Assembly (NCBI RefSeq): GCF_051235805.1
Contig: NZ_JBPNXV010000001.1
Location: forward strand, 124,001-188,000
Origin: Pseudothermotoga_B sp051235805
GTDB lineage: Bacteria; Thermotogota; Thermotogae; Thermotogales; DSM-5069
Direction: 5' to 3'
DNA: 64,000 nt
Within the stretch, counting starts at the first letter, position 1, and the number at the start of each line of letters is the position of its first letter. Below, piece by piece: positions 33,799-42,904 of this stretch. Under the pieces are notes generated by a model. It worked only from the letters and a program-made list of their open reading frames with translations, made no database searches and was not told the DNA's origin. The position numbers and the translations under genes are program-made.

Positions 33799-34758
33799 CT
33801 ATTGCTTTGCCAATCGCTTTCTGAGTACATCGAGTGTAACGGCTACAACGATGACTAAACCTATCACAACGTTGTGCCAGTAAGTTGAAACATTGAGCAT
33901 AACAAGTGCATTCCACAACAAACTTATTATGCTTGCGCCTATCACAGCTCCTATTACAGTTCCCTCACCTCCCCCAAGACTCGTACCACCAATCACCGAC
34001 GCAGCTATTGCGTACAACTCGTAAGAGCTTCCAACGCCAGGTTGACCCTGAGAAAGCCTTGAAGCAACAACAATTCCAACCAATCCCGAAAGAACAGCGC
34101 AAATTGTGAAGGCTATGAATCTTACTTTATCAATGTTCACACCAGAGAATTTCGCCGCTACTTCATTGCCACCTGTAGCTCGCAAATGTTTGCCGTACAC
34201 AGTTTTCGTCAAGAAAAAGTGAAAGATAAGAGCTGCTACTGCGAATATCCAAACTGCTATCGGTACACTCAGCCAATCTGCCTGTCCTATGGTTAGAAAA
34301 CTCTTGGGCAAACCCACGATTGGCCAACCTTTGGTTATAACAGCCGCCATGCCTCTTGCAATGGTCAGCGTACCAAGTGTGACAATAAATGCGGGAACTC
34401 TCATCTTTGTTACTGCAAAACCATGCCACATTCCAATGCCAGCGGAAAAGAACAAAATCAGCAGAACACTCAACCATACAGGTACTTGATGCTTTATCAA
34501 CCACGCAACTGTGACACCTGTTAGAGCGACTACAGAACCTGCGGAAAGATCTATCGCCCCCCCACCAGATATGATCACGAACGTTTCACCAATTGCTAAA
34601 AGACCAAAGATCGCAATCTGCCTTCCAAGGGATTGAAGATTGAATGGAGTCAAAAATCTTGGATTGAGCACCGCTGTAAAGATGACAAGTACAATCAAAG
34701 CGATGAATGGACCAAGTTCTTTGGAGAATTTCTTAAACGTATCCTTCTGCTTTGCCAA
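33799..34758 (-). CDS. Ribose-type ABC importer permease (RbsC family)
   Basis: 319 residues from TTG 34758, placed 8 bases after AAGGAG; the GTG at 34767 overlaps the binding site. 8-10 transmembrane helices. Family motifs: GGGAIDLSAGSVVALTGVTVAWL (GGIDLSVGS type), VPAFIVTLGTLTIARGMA, and the coupling loop ATGGNEVAAKFSGVNIDKVRFIAF. First gene of the operon; its upstream region holds a palindrome at 34855-34866. Confidence 0.9.
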   Translation of the reverse strand: MAKQKDTFKKFSKELGPFIALIVLVIFTAVLNPRFLTPFNLQSLGRQIAIFGLLAIGETFVIISGGGAIDLSAGSVVALTGVTVAWLIKHQVPVWLSVLLILFFSAGIGMWHGFAVTKMRVPAFIVTLGTLTIARGMAAVITKGWPIVGLPKSFLTIGQADWLSVPIAVWIFAVAALIFHFFLTKTVYGKHLRATGGNEVAAKFSGVNIDKVRFIAFTICAVLSGLVGIVVASRLSQGQPGVGSSYELYAIAASVIGGTSLGGGEGTVIGAVIGASIISLLWNALVMLNVSTYWHNVVIGLVIVVAVTLDVLRKRLAKQ

Positions 34759-34854
34759 CTGGATCACTCCTTTTGCAGATGAGGCACCCTACACAAAGAA
34801 GAGATCATCAAAACAGTGCCTTGAGTCAGTCCATTCAGCTAAAGTGTATATATT

Positions 34855-34866
34855 TTTTGATCAAAA
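34855..34866. promoter_or_regulatory. 12-base palindrome upstream of the ribose-type importer
   Basis: TTTTGATCAAAA, perfect symmetry, next to a TATATA-rich stretch (34846-34852) that could hold the minus-strand -10. A candidate operator for the sugar importer operon, about 100 bases before its start. Confidence 0.35.
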
Positions 34867-34978
34867 CCCCCATCTGGATAACTCCTGGTCTTTTATTTTT
34901 TCCTCGAAAAAATTGTAACTGTAATTTATCACAAAATCAAGTCCGATTTCTTGGCGTTTTGGATGGTTTTTGAGACAG

Positions 34979-35009
34979 AACAGGAACAATTGGCTGATTT
35001 GTTCCTGTT
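34979..35009 (+). repeat. 11-base-pair hairpin with T-run in a gene-free stretch
   Basis: AACAGGAACAA / TTGTTCCTGTT with a 9-base loop, followed by TTTGG on the plus strand (T-rich). No gene lies upstream on this strand. Either the end of a small unannotated plus-strand RNA or a bare inverted repeat. The rest of the 34759-35188 gap, apart from this, the palindrome at 34855 and the promoter at 35168, shows nothing. Confidence 0.5.
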
Positions 35010-35167
35010 TTTGGTCTTTGTGCTGATTTGCTCAGAAAAACTTTTGATTTTGACCAATTTGGTCTTTATACCTTCAGTGAAAAAGTTCTTTTGTAACATT
35101 GTCAATATGTCTTTTTCGCCAAGAGCGGATCTGCATGCATAGTTTGGTGCTGTAAGAGTGTGCGTGT

Positions 35168-35176
35168 TGGTATAAT
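35168..35176 (+). promoter_or_regulatory. Extended -10 promoter of the metallo-hydrolase gene
   Basis: TGGTATAAT, a perfect extended -10, only 12 bases before the ATG at 35189. The 5' leader would be very short, just room for the GGGGGTGG binding site, so initiation may be on a nearly leaderless message. Confidence 0.6.
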
Positions 35177-35188
35177 GTTGGGGGTGGA

Positions 35189-36757
35189 ATGAGATTGAAG
35201 GTGATGGTTTTAGATGGACATGATTGTATCGGTGGTAACAAAATCTTGGTTGTGAACAATCACAATGATGGTTTTCTGCTGGACTTTGGACTGAATTTTT
35301 CAAAGTGGTCTATGTACTTTGAGGAGTACTTGAAGCCACGAACAGGTAAGGTACTGCATGATCTACTCAAACTCGGTTTGGTACCAAAAATCAACATCTA
35401 CAGAAAGGATCTCGAAGCTCCTGAATTCCCGGGAAATGAACGTGTGCATTTCTTGTTCTTGAGCCATGGACACGAAGATCATACAGGTCTGATCGGCTTG
35501 ATAAGTGAGACAATACCCATTCTTACTACGAACGAGACACTCGCCATTATCAGTACCAATGCCGAGATAAGACAGGAAGTGTGGAATGAACTCTATCTCA
35601 GAAAAAGACAGAGATCTCAACCAGATGATATATACAGACCTGATGTCTTGAAAACAGAGAAAGGGGCGTTTATCAGAAGAGGAATATGTGTGTACAACAC
35701 ATTTGACAATCATTGTGAACTCGCTAAAGATTTCTTTGAATCATACGAGATCAAAGATTTGTGGAAGGAACAGCTGTATGTTCTGCCTGTTTATCATTCT
35801 GTGATAGGAGCATCTGGTTTAGTTGCAAAGGTTGATGATCTCTGGGTTGCCTACACAGGGGATTTTCGAACAGGTCCGCAAAAACGCGAAGAAGAAAGTT
35901 TTTGGGAACAACACTTGGGACAAAGGAGGCTCAGTCTTTCCAAGAGAACGGAGAATTTCTTTCAGTTCTTGAAGGACAAGAAACCCTTGTTGCTGATCAC
36001 TGAGGGAACGACCGTCTCAAGAGAGAACGAATCTTCCAATGACGAAAGCGATGTTTACAAAAATGCACTTGATGTTGTGCAGAAAACCAACAAACTTGTT
36101 GTAGTCGATTTTTCTGTTAAACACTTAGAAAGGCTGATGAGTTTCCTGAAGATTGCTTTGGAAACTGACAGAACCCTCGTTCTCATGCCAAAAGATTACG
36201 CATACCTCACAAAGATGGGAGAGGTTGAGCCAATATGGAGGTTGTCTGACGAAGAACTGAGACACTTGAGGGTTTTCCACACGGCTAAGACAAACTTTGC
36301 AGGTCTCGAAAAACTGGTCATGGAAAAAGCAAGAGATCAAGGAATTCTGCTGTTACCAGAATCGATCAACACCCATCCTTCAAGTTACATGCTCTGTGCA
36401 GGTTACTGGGAGTTTCAAAATATACTCGATCTTGACGAGTCGGTCTTGCAAGGATCAGTCTACATTCACTCCTCCAGTGAAGCTTATACAGAAGAACAGC
36501 AAATGGATTTCCAAAGGTTTGGCAACTGGATCAAGAAATTCTGTATAAAGACATATGGCGTTGAATTCGATGAAAAGGGCAGCATCATATTCACAAGAGA
36601 ATTTCATGCCTCAGGTCATGTCTCGGCAGAAAAGCTTCAACAGATTATAGACGAAGTGGATCCAACTTTAATACTTCCTGTTCACACCACATTCAGAGAC
36701 TGGTTCGTGGAACGTTGGGGAAACAGAGTGATCCAGGAAGATTTCTTTCAGATATGA
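35189..36757 (+). CDS. Metallo-beta-lactamase/beta-CASP fold hydrolase, RNase J-like
   Basis: 522 residues. The zinc motif HGHEDH is in LFLSHGHEDHTGLIGLI (about 92-105); AYTGDFRTGP supplies a further metal Asp; the beta-CASP part contains VVVDFSVKHLERLMSFL and, near the C-terminus, FHASGHVSAEKLQQIIDEVDP and LILPVHTT, the two final histidine motifs of RNase J and related nucleases. RNase J and its relatives cut or trim RNA 5' ends. The middle insertion after the HxHxDH part is large. Full-length RNase J has the same plan; a tRNA or DNA substrate is not excluded. It stands alone, 73 bases before metG. Confidence 0.82.
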   Translation: MRLKVMVLDGHDCIGGNKILVVNNHNDGFLLDFGLNFSKWSMYFEEYLKPRTGKVLHDLLKLGLVPKINIYRKDLEAPEFPGNERVHFLFLSHGHEDHTGLIGLISETIPILTTNETLAIISTNAEIRQEVWNELYLRKRQRSQPDDIYRPDVLKTEKGAFIRRGICVYNTFDNHCELAKDFFESYEIKDLWKEQLYVLPVYHSVIGASGLVAKVDDLWVAYTGDFRTGPQKREEESFWEQHLGQRRLSLSKRTENFFQFLKDKKPLLLITEGTTVSRENESSNDESDVYKNALDVVQKTNKLVVVDFSVKHLERLMSFLKIALETDRTLVLMPKDYAYLTKMGEVEPIWRLSDEELRHLRVFHTAKTNFAGLEKLVMEKARDQGILLLPESINTHPSSYMLCAGYWEFQNILDLDESVLQGSVYIHSSSEAYTEEQQMDFQRFGNWIKKFCIKTYGVEFDEKGSIIFTREFHASGHVSAEKLQQIIDEVDPTLILPVHTTFRDWFVERWGNRVIQEDFFQI

Positions 36758-36845
36758 TTCTTTTCAATAAACAAATCTCACTCCAGTTGAAATTTCTTGG
36801 CAATAAAAATGCGGTAGAATAAAAACAGCAGTGGAGGTGATTTTT

Positions 36846-38720
36846 CTGAAGTTCTACATCACTACGCCGATATACTACGTGAATTCAGATCCACATGTCG
36901 GAAGTGCTTATACAACGATTGTCGCCGATATAATAGCCCGTTATAAACGCATGATGGGTTATGATGTCTTCTTTCTTACTGGTACCGACGAACATGGGCA
37001 GAAGATCTTACAGGCTGCTAACGCAGTCGGAAAGGATCCTCAGAGTTTTTGCGACCAGCTCGCTTCTCGTTTCAAAAGTCTTTGGGAGAAGCTTGACATC
37101 ACAAATGACTATTTCATAAGAACGACCGATCCTGAGCACATGAAGGTTGTTCAGTATTTTGTGAAGAAGATGCTTGAAAATGGAGATATATACAAGGGTG
37201 AGTACCACGGTTGGTACTGTGTGCCGTGTGAAAGCTACTGGAACGAGGATGAAATAGGAACTGACAAGCTTTGCCCTTCCTGTGGTCGAGAGTTGAAATA
37301 CATAAGCGAGGAGAATTACTTCTTCAGGTTATCGAAGTACACAAATGCACTTTTAGAACATTATCGAAGAAATCCAGAGTTTGTCCAGCCGGATTTTCGC
37401 AAAAATGAGATGCTCAAGATTCTCGAAAGCGGGCTGAAGGACCTGAGCATAACGAGAACCACCTTCAAATGGGGAGTACCTATGCCAGAAGATCCTGAGC
37501 ATGTCATATACGTCTGGGTAGATGCACTGATAAACTATGTGTCTGCGATAGGTTACCCATCTGATGTCGAAAGGTTCAACAGATACTGGCCTGCCGATCT
37601 TCACTTGATAGGTAAAGAAATAAACCGATTCCATTCTATTGTATGGCCCGCGATGCTTATGTCTGTGGGCTTGCCATTGCCGAAGATGATCTTCGCTCAT
37701 GGGTGGCTCACTGTTGATGGACAGAAGATCTCTAAATCTCTTGGTAATGCCATCAACCCAACATACTTTGTTGAAAAATACGGCAACGATGTTCTAAGAT
37801 TCTATCTTTTGAGAGACATAAACTTCGGCAAAGATGGAGATTTTTCTGAAAAGAATTTAATCAACAGACTTAATTCAGATCTCGCAAACGACTATGGCAA
37901 TCTGCTTCACAGAACTTTGGCAATGATACAAAAGCACTATTCTTCTGTTTTGCCTGCCCCCAGCAAATATGACGAAGTCGATGAAAAGTTCAAAGACGAT
38001 GTGTTAAGCCGAATCAAAGAATACACAGAACTGATGGACGAATACTCTCTAACCCAGGCGATTGAGAAAATCTTGGAAATTCTGATGTTGGCAAACAAAT
38101 ATTTTGATGAGAAAAGACCTTGGGTTTTGGCAAAAGAAAAGGATTTTTCAAATCTTGGCACAGTTCTGTACAACGTCTGTGAATCACTGCTCAAGGTTGC
38201 AGTGATGTTTTCACCGATAATGCCGAATTCCTCTCAAGAAGTTCTAAACAGGCTTGGTTATGATTCGAAGCCATCGAGTGAAGTGCTCAGCAGATGGGGT
38301 GTTCTGAAACCAATGGCAAAGATAATCCATTCTAAGCCTTTGTTTGAAAAAGTAGAGATAGTTCAACAGAAGGAGAGTGAGCCAAAGGTGGAGAATTTGA
38401 TAGAACTCGATGAGTTCAAGAAGGTTGAACTAAGGGTAGCGAAGGTGCTTTCAGCCGAGAGGGTTCCGAAGTCAGACAAGTTGATCAGACTCGAGCTGGA
38501 TGTCGGCGAACTTGGAAAGAGACAGATTGTAGCGGGTATAGCGAAGTACTATGAACCAGAGAATCTGGTTGGAAAGAGTATTGTGATAGTTGCGAATTTG
38601 AAGCCTGCCAAACTGATGGGCGTCGAGTCGCAGGGAATGCTTCTTGCGGCAAAAGATGGCGTTAATCTGCGAATTTTGACCGTTGACGGCGAAATCGCAC
38701 CTGGCGCGACGATTTCATAG
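36846..38720 (+). CDS. metG: Methionyl-tRNA synthetase, probable CTG start
   Basis: 624 residues from CTG 36846. GGAGGTGA at 36833-36840 ends 5 bases before it and the protein then begins KFYITTPIYYVN, the normal MetG N-terminus; GTG 36831 has no binding site and GTG 36837 lies inside it. Class I synthetase: HVGS (HIGH), a zinc knuckle CVPCESYWNEDEIG...CPSC with four cysteines, DGQKISKSLGN (KMSKS), then the anticodon-binding helical domain. C-terminal 100 residues are a tRNA-binding EMAP/Trbp111 domain (FKKVELRVAKVLSAERVP). Charges tRNA-Met. 12 bases before gyrA, which is probably co-transcribed. Confidence 0.94.
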   Translation: MKFYITTPIYYVNSDPHVGSAYTTIVADIIARYKRMMGYDVFFLTGTDEHGQKILQAANAVGKDPQSFCDQLASRFKSLWEKLDITNDYFIRTTDPEHMKVVQYFVKKMLENGDIYKGEYHGWYCVPCESYWNEDEIGTDKLCPSCGRELKYISEENYFFRLSKYTNALLEHYRRNPEFVQPDFRKNEMLKILESGLKDLSITRTTFKWGVPMPEDPEHVIYVWVDALINYVSAIGYPSDVERFNRYWPADLHLIGKEINRFHSIVWPAMLMSVGLPLPKMIFAHGWLTVDGQKISKSLGNAINPTYFVEKYGNDVLRFYLLRDINFGKDGDFSEKNLINRLNSDLANDYGNLLHRTLAMIQKHYSSVLPAPSKYDEVDEKFKDDVLSRIKEYTELMDEYSLTQAIEKILEILMLANKYFDEKRPWVLAKEKDFSNLGTVLYNVCESLLKVAVMFSPIMPNSSQEVLNRLGYDSKPSSEVLSRWGVLKPMAKIIHSKPLFEKVEIVQQKESEPKVENLIELDEFKKVELRVAKVLSAERVPKSDKLIRLELDVGELGKRQIVAGIAKYYEPENLVGKSIVIVANLKPAKLMGVESQGMLLAAKDGVNLRILTVDGEIAPGATIS

Positions 38721-38732
38721 GAGGTTGCAAAA

Positions 38733-41159
38733 GTGGCAGAGGTTCACCCAAAGAACATAGAAGAAGAACTTGTAGAGCTTTACATGAATTATTCGATGAG
38801 CGTGATCATCGGGCGTGCTATTCCCGATGTTCGAGATGGATTAAAACCAGTTCAGCGCAGAATCCTTTACGCCATGCATGAACTGGGTTTAACGCACAAC
38901 GCTCAGTCCAAAAAGTCGGCGAGAATTGTCGGTGAGGTTTTGGGTAAATATCACCCACACGGTGACGCTTCGGTTTACGATGCTCTTGTACGATTGGCAC
39001 AGCCATTTTCTATGAGATATCCTTTGGTGATAGGCCAGGGTAACTTTGGGTCAATCGACAGAGATCCACCTGCTGCGATGAGGTACACCGAGGCAAAACT
39101 CTCTGAGCTTGCGGAAGAGATGTTGCAAGATTTGGACAAACAAACAGTGGCGATGATCAAGAACTTCGACGACTCACTCGATGAACCTGCCGTTTTGCCA
39201 GCCAAGGTACCAAACCTCTTGATCAACGGTGCGAGTGGTATAGCCGTTGGTATGGCGACCAGCATACCTCCGCACAATCTTAGGGAAGTCATAAATGCCA
39301 TACAGAAGACTATAAAGAACCCGGATGTGACGATCTCTGAAGTTCTCGAAGAGATCAAGGGACCTGACTTTCCAACTGGCGCAGTAGTTGTGAATGCAAA
39401 TGAACTTGCCGAGGTCTATGCCACCGGCAAGGGCAGAATAATCGTACGGAGCAAGGTGAGTTTTGAAGAGGGCAAGAAGTATGACAGCCTTGTGATAACT
39501 GAGATACCCTATAACGTGAGCAAAGCTGCACTTATAGAAGAGATAGCGGCTTATGCTGAGAGAAATCCGAAGATGTTGATAAAGAACATCCGAGATGAGT
39601 CTGACAAAAAAGGCATGAGAATAGTCATAGAGTTCCCAAAGAATGCGAATTACAACATAATACTGAACAACCTGTACAAACACACATCCTTGCAGACATC
39701 TTTCAGCGTACAGATGCTGGTGATTGATGGTAAGAAACCAAAGCTGATGAATCTCGTTCAGTTGCTGAAAGCCTTCATAAAACACAGATACGATGTCATC
39801 AGAGCAAGATCACAGTACGAACTGAATCTCTATTCAAGAAGGGCGCATGTTGTGGAAGGGATCATGAAGGCAGCTCGTGCCCTCGGTGTTGTGGTGGACA
39901 TAATAAGATCTAGTAAAGATGCCGAGGACGCTATGAGGAATCTGGTTGAAACACTTTCCATAACAGAAGAACAGGCAAAGGCAATTCTCGATATGAGACT
40001 TGGTAGACTCACCAGCCTTGAGGTGGAGAAACTCCAAAGCGAATATTCTCAACTAATAAAGAAGATAGAAGATGTCAAAGATATTCTCACACGTGATGAA
40101 AGAGTCTATGAAGTCATGTACGAAGAACTCGAACAACTCAAGAAAAAATACGGCGATGAAAGAAGAACCATGATTGAAAACGCAACAGATGAACTTGAGT
40201 ACATGCCCGAGGATTTGATACCCAACGAAGAGATAGTGATCACATTGACCGAAAAGGGTTATTTGAAATCTACAAATCTCAAAGACTATCGAAGTCAGCG
40301 ACGAGGTGGTAAAGGGATCGTCGGGCTTAGAACAGCAGAAGACGATGAGATTCTCAATGTTTGTTCAAGTAGGACTCATTCACAGACTTTGTTTGTCACT
40401 TCCAAGGGAAAGGCATATTTGCTGAAGAACTATGAAATAGAGATCAGCGGCAGAGACAGCAAAGGTAAACCGATACGGTTTTATCTGAATCTCGAAGAAG
40501 ATGAATCTGTGCTCACGATGATCTCCTTTGACGAATGGGTTGGTGACCTGGTCTTAGTGACTAAGAATGGCAAGATAAAGAGAACTCCTCTAAAGGAATT
40601 TGAAAATGTGACAAGCCGCGGTATCAGGGCAATAACCTTTGAAGACAGCGATATAGTTGTTTCCGCAACACTTTCAAGCAGTGAAGAAGACCACATAATT
40701 CTTGCGACAAAGTATGGTATGTCGATAAGATTTCCGCTCAAAGACGTCAGACAGATGGGTAGAACTGCGATGGGTGTAACGGGTATAAGATTGAGAGAGG
40801 GCGATGAGGTTGTTGGAATGATAGCCATCTTTGATCAAAATTGTCAGATTCTTACTATAACTGCGCGAGGGTTCGGCAAACGTTCTTTGCTGAGTGAATA
40901 CAGAGTTCAGAATCGAGGAGGCATAGGAATAAAGACGATGCCTGGAGTCGAAAAAGCAGGCCACTTGTGCGGTATCGATGTCGTTACAGATCCAGACTCC
41001 GATGTGATAGTTATGACAAAGAATGGTCAATCCATAAGGTTCAAGGTTTCAACGGTCAGTCTACTCAGCAGGACTGCTAAGGGTGTTAAGATCGTCGAAC
41101 TTTCGGAATCAGATGAAGTTTCACGTTTTGCGGTGGTAGAATCATGTACAGAGAATTAA
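38733..41159 (+). CDS. gyrA: DNA gyrase subunit A
   Basis: 808 residues from GTG 38733, with TAGGAGG upstream. Type IIA topoisomerase A subunit; breaks and rejoins DNA with the catalytic tyrosine Y118 in AAMRYTEAKLS. Quinolone region KYHPHGDASVYD has Ala at the position of E. coli Ser83 and Ser at 84. The C-terminal beta-pinwheel carries the GyrA box QRRGGKG at 522-528, which marks gyrase rather than topoisomerase IV. gyrB is not in the window. The gene's stop region overlaps the archease start by 16 bases. Confidence 0.96.
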   Translation: MAEVHPKNIEEELVELYMNYSMSVIIGRAIPDVRDGLKPVQRRILYAMHELGLTHNAQSKKSARIVGEVLGKYHPHGDASVYDALVRLAQPFSMRYPLVIGQGNFGSIDRDPPAAMRYTEAKLSELAEEMLQDLDKQTVAMIKNFDDSLDEPAVLPAKVPNLLINGASGIAVGMATSIPPHNLREVINAIQKTIKNPDVTISEVLEEIKGPDFPTGAVVVNANELAEVYATGKGRIIVRSKVSFEEGKKYDSLVITEIPYNVSKAALIEEIAAYAERNPKMLIKNIRDESDKKGMRIVIEFPKNANYNIILNNLYKHTSLQTSFSVQMLVIDGKKPKLMNLVQLLKAFIKHRYDVIRARSQYELNLYSRRAHVVEGIMKAARALGVVVDIIRSSKDAEDAMRNLVETLSITEEQAKAILDMRLGRLTSLEVEKLQSEYSQLIKKIEDVKDILTRDERVYEVMYEELEQLKKKYGDERRTMIENATDELEYMPEDLIPNEEIVITLTEKGYLKSTNLKDYRSQRRGGKGIVGLRTAEDDEILNVCSSRTHSQTLFVTSKGKAYLLKNYEIEISGRDSKGKPIRFYLNLEEDESVLTMISFDEWVGDLVLVTKNGKIKRTPLKEFENVTSRGIRAITFEDSDIVVSATLSSSEEDHIILATKYGMSIRFPLKDVRQMGRTAMGVTGIRLREGDEVVGMIAIFDQNCQILTITARGFGKRSLLSEYRVQNRGGIGIKTMPGVEKAGHLCGIDVVTDPDSDVIVMTKNGQSIRFKVSTVSLLSRTAKGVKIVELSESDEVSRFAVVESCTEN

Positions 41160-41521
41160 ACCACGTGGCTGATTTGAGGTATGAACTTATCTGTGAAGAC
41201 CTTGAGTCTGTCTTTCGTGACCTGATACTCATTCTCAAAAGCAACTATAAACCTGTGTTGCAGCGAAAGGTGGTTTTGGAAAAGCAATATCAGATTAAAG
41301 AGATCGAGGATATGGTCTTTGATGTTGTCAACGATTGGATATATATGATCGATGCGCAGAGAGTTTTTCCGCTGCAGTGCAGAATGGAAAATCTTCTGTA
41401 CTGTAGTTTTGTTGGTTTTTCCAAATTGAGAGGTGTTGAGTTGAAAGCCTTGACATATCACCAGCTGAAAGCGCAGACAAATGAAGGCAAGATAATGCTA
41501 AAGGTGGTGTTCGATACATGA
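41144..41521 (+). CDS. Archease family protein
   Basis: 125 residues. Family marks: YRELNHVADLRYELICEDL (tyrosine and H-x-A-D region), DMVFDVVNDWIYMIDAQ, and the end LKALTYHQLKAQTNEGKIML, which holds the conserved K-x-x-T-Y-H segment and a final VFDT. Archeases are chaperones; the best known activate the RNA ligase RtcB. RtcB is not in this window. Overlaps gyrA and lexA by 16 and 4 bases. The same gyrA-archease-lexA order is, from memory, that of Thermotoga maritima. Confidence 0.85.
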   Translation: MYRELNHVADLRYELICEDLESVFRDLILILKSNYKPVLQRKVVLEKQYQIKEIEDMVFDVVNDWIYMIDAQRVFPLQCRMENLLYCSFVGFSKLRGVELKALTYHQLKAQTNEGKIMLKVVFDT

Positions 41522-42117
41522 AAGAACTTACTGATAGGCAGAAAAAGGTTTTGGACTTTGTACTCACTTACATAGACAAACATGGTTATCCACCGAGTGT
41601 CAGAGATGTTGCCAGGGCTTTTCGCATAACTCCAAGAGGTGCGATGATAAACTTAGATGCCTTGGAAAGGAAAGGTTATATCACCAGAGGAAGAAAGGCA
41701 AGAAGCATAAGGGTTTTGAACAGATCTGAGTCACTTAGATTGCCAGTCATTGGCAACATAGCAGCCGGTAATGCGATCGAAGCCATAGAGAATCCCACCG
41801 AACTTGTTGAGGTGCCGATCAGCATGATCAGAAGTGGGTTTGATCATTTCTTGTTGCGCGTTAAAGGTGACAGTATGATCGAAGAACACATCGTGGATAG
41901 GGACTATGTGGTTGTTCGAAAACAAGAGATTGTTGACAACGGTGACATAGCAGCTGTGCTAATAGACAACAGCGAAACCACTTTGAAGAAAGTCTATGCA
42001 GAACGAGACAGAATCGTTCTGCAACCTGCCAATTCCAAATTGCAGCCCTTAGAATTAGATCCCAAGAGAGTCAAAATCATCGGTAAGATAGTGGGAGTGA
42101 TAAGAATCTATGGATGA
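41518..42117 (+). CDS. lexA: SOS repressor LexA
   Basis: 199 residues. N-terminal winged helix (about 1-65; LTDRQKKVLDFVLTYIDKHG, then SVRDVARAFRITPRGAMINL as helix-turn-helix), C-terminal S24 autoprotease. Cleavage site Ala83-Gly84 in IAAGNA; catalytic Ser119 in GDSM and Lys157 in TTLKK. On DNA damage it is cleaved with RecA and the SOS genes are released. The archease stop and the lexA ATG overlap. I see no clear LexA box in the window. Confidence 0.95.
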   Translation: MKELTDRQKKVLDFVLTYIDKHGYPPSVRDVARAFRITPRGAMINLDALERKGYITRGRKARSIRVLNRSESLRLPVIGNIAAGNAIEAIENPTELVEVPISMIRSGFDHFLLRVKGDSMIEEHIVDRDYVVVRKQEIVDNGDIAAVLIDNSETTLKKVYAERDRIVLQPANSKLQPLELDPKRVKIIGKIVGVIRIYG

Positions 42118-42463
42118 AAGATTTTACAGCGTGACAAACATAAGAGATATTTGGGTAGTTCGTCCTAAGGGCGAGTTAGATATGACCAATGCGACAACCT
42201 TCAAAGAAGATATAAAGAAGGAGTTCGTGCAGCAGGGTAAGGTGAACATGATACTCGATCTGTCCTTGGTTAATTACATCGACAGTACAGGCCTTGGTGT
42301 TTTGATAAGTCTTCAGAGATCTTGCAGGATGAACGGTGGTGCCTTAGTATTCTGTGGACTTGAGAACAATTTGAAGAGAATTCTGAAAATGACTTCACTT
42401 GATTCCGTGTTCACTATTCGCGAGAGTTTAGAAGAAGCCTTGAAAGTTTTTCTGGAAGGATGA
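42110..42463 (+). CDS. STAS-domain anti-sigma factor antagonist (SpoIIAA/RsbV-like)
   Basis: 117 residues, a single STAS domain. The phosphorylatable serine is Ser59 in NYIDSTGLGVLISLQ, the family motif. These proteins bind an anti-sigma kinase in the non-phosphorylated state and so free a sigma factor. No kinase or sigma gene is adjacent. Overlaps lexA by 8 bases, part of the compact gyrA-rpiB run. Confidence 0.92.
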   Translation: MDERFYSVTNIRDIWVVRPKGELDMTNATTFKEDIKKEFVQQGKVNMILDLSLVNYIDSTGLGVLISLQRSCRMNGGALVFCGLENNLKRILKMTSLDSVFTIRESLEEALKVFLEG

Positions 42464-42469
42464 GCTGAA

Positions 42470-42904
42470 TTGAGAATCGCACTTGCTTCGGATCACGCTG
42501 GCTTCAAACTAAAGGAAGCTTTGAAGGGTTTTTTGGTCTCGAAAGATTACAAGGTCTTAGACGAAGGTACTTATTCTGAGGAATCAGTCGATTATCCAGA
42601 TTTTGCAAAGAAGGTTGCACAGGACATAAAATCGAAGAAGGCTGACTTCGGTATACTCGTCTGCGGTACGGGCATAGGCATGAGTATAGCGGCGAATAGA
42701 ATCAGAGGCATAAGGGCTGCACTGTGCTTATTCCCGGAGATGGCGAAGTTGGCAAGAACACACAACGATGCGAATGTGCTTGTTCTGCCAGGTAGGTTGA
42801 TAAGCAGTGAACTGGCACAATGGATAGTAGAGGTATTTCTAAGTGAAAAGTTTGAAGGAGGAAGACACGAAAGACGCATAAAGAAACTCGAGGAGATGGA
42901 TTAA
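42470..42904 (+). CDS. rpiB: Ribose-5-phosphate isomerase B
   Basis: 144 residues from TTG 42470. RpiB interconverts ribose-5-phosphate and ribulose-5-phosphate. Residues: DHAGFK (D8-H9), catalytic Cys65 in ILVCGTGIGMSIAANRIRGIRAAL, ARTHNDANVLVLPGR; R134 and R136 near the end contact phosphate. The LacAB subtype is not excluded but the CGTG and HNDAN motifs fit RpiB. Stop and next start overlap by 1 base (TAATG). Confidence 0.95.
   Translation: MRIALASDHAGFKLKEALKGFLVSKDYKVLDEGTYSEESVDYPDFAKKVAQDIKSKKADFGILVCGTGIGMSIAANRIRGIRAALCLFPEMAKLARTHNDANVLVLPGRLISSELAQWIVEVFLSEKFEGGRHERRIKKLEEMD

Noticed and set aside
34929..35303. Minus-strand frame of 124 codons, and a plus-strand frame of 63 codons at 34951-35142
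   Set aside because: Both run across the hairpin at 34979-35009, and the minus frame also crosses the promoter at 35168; His/Lys-rich or Leu/Phe-rich composition without a binding site.
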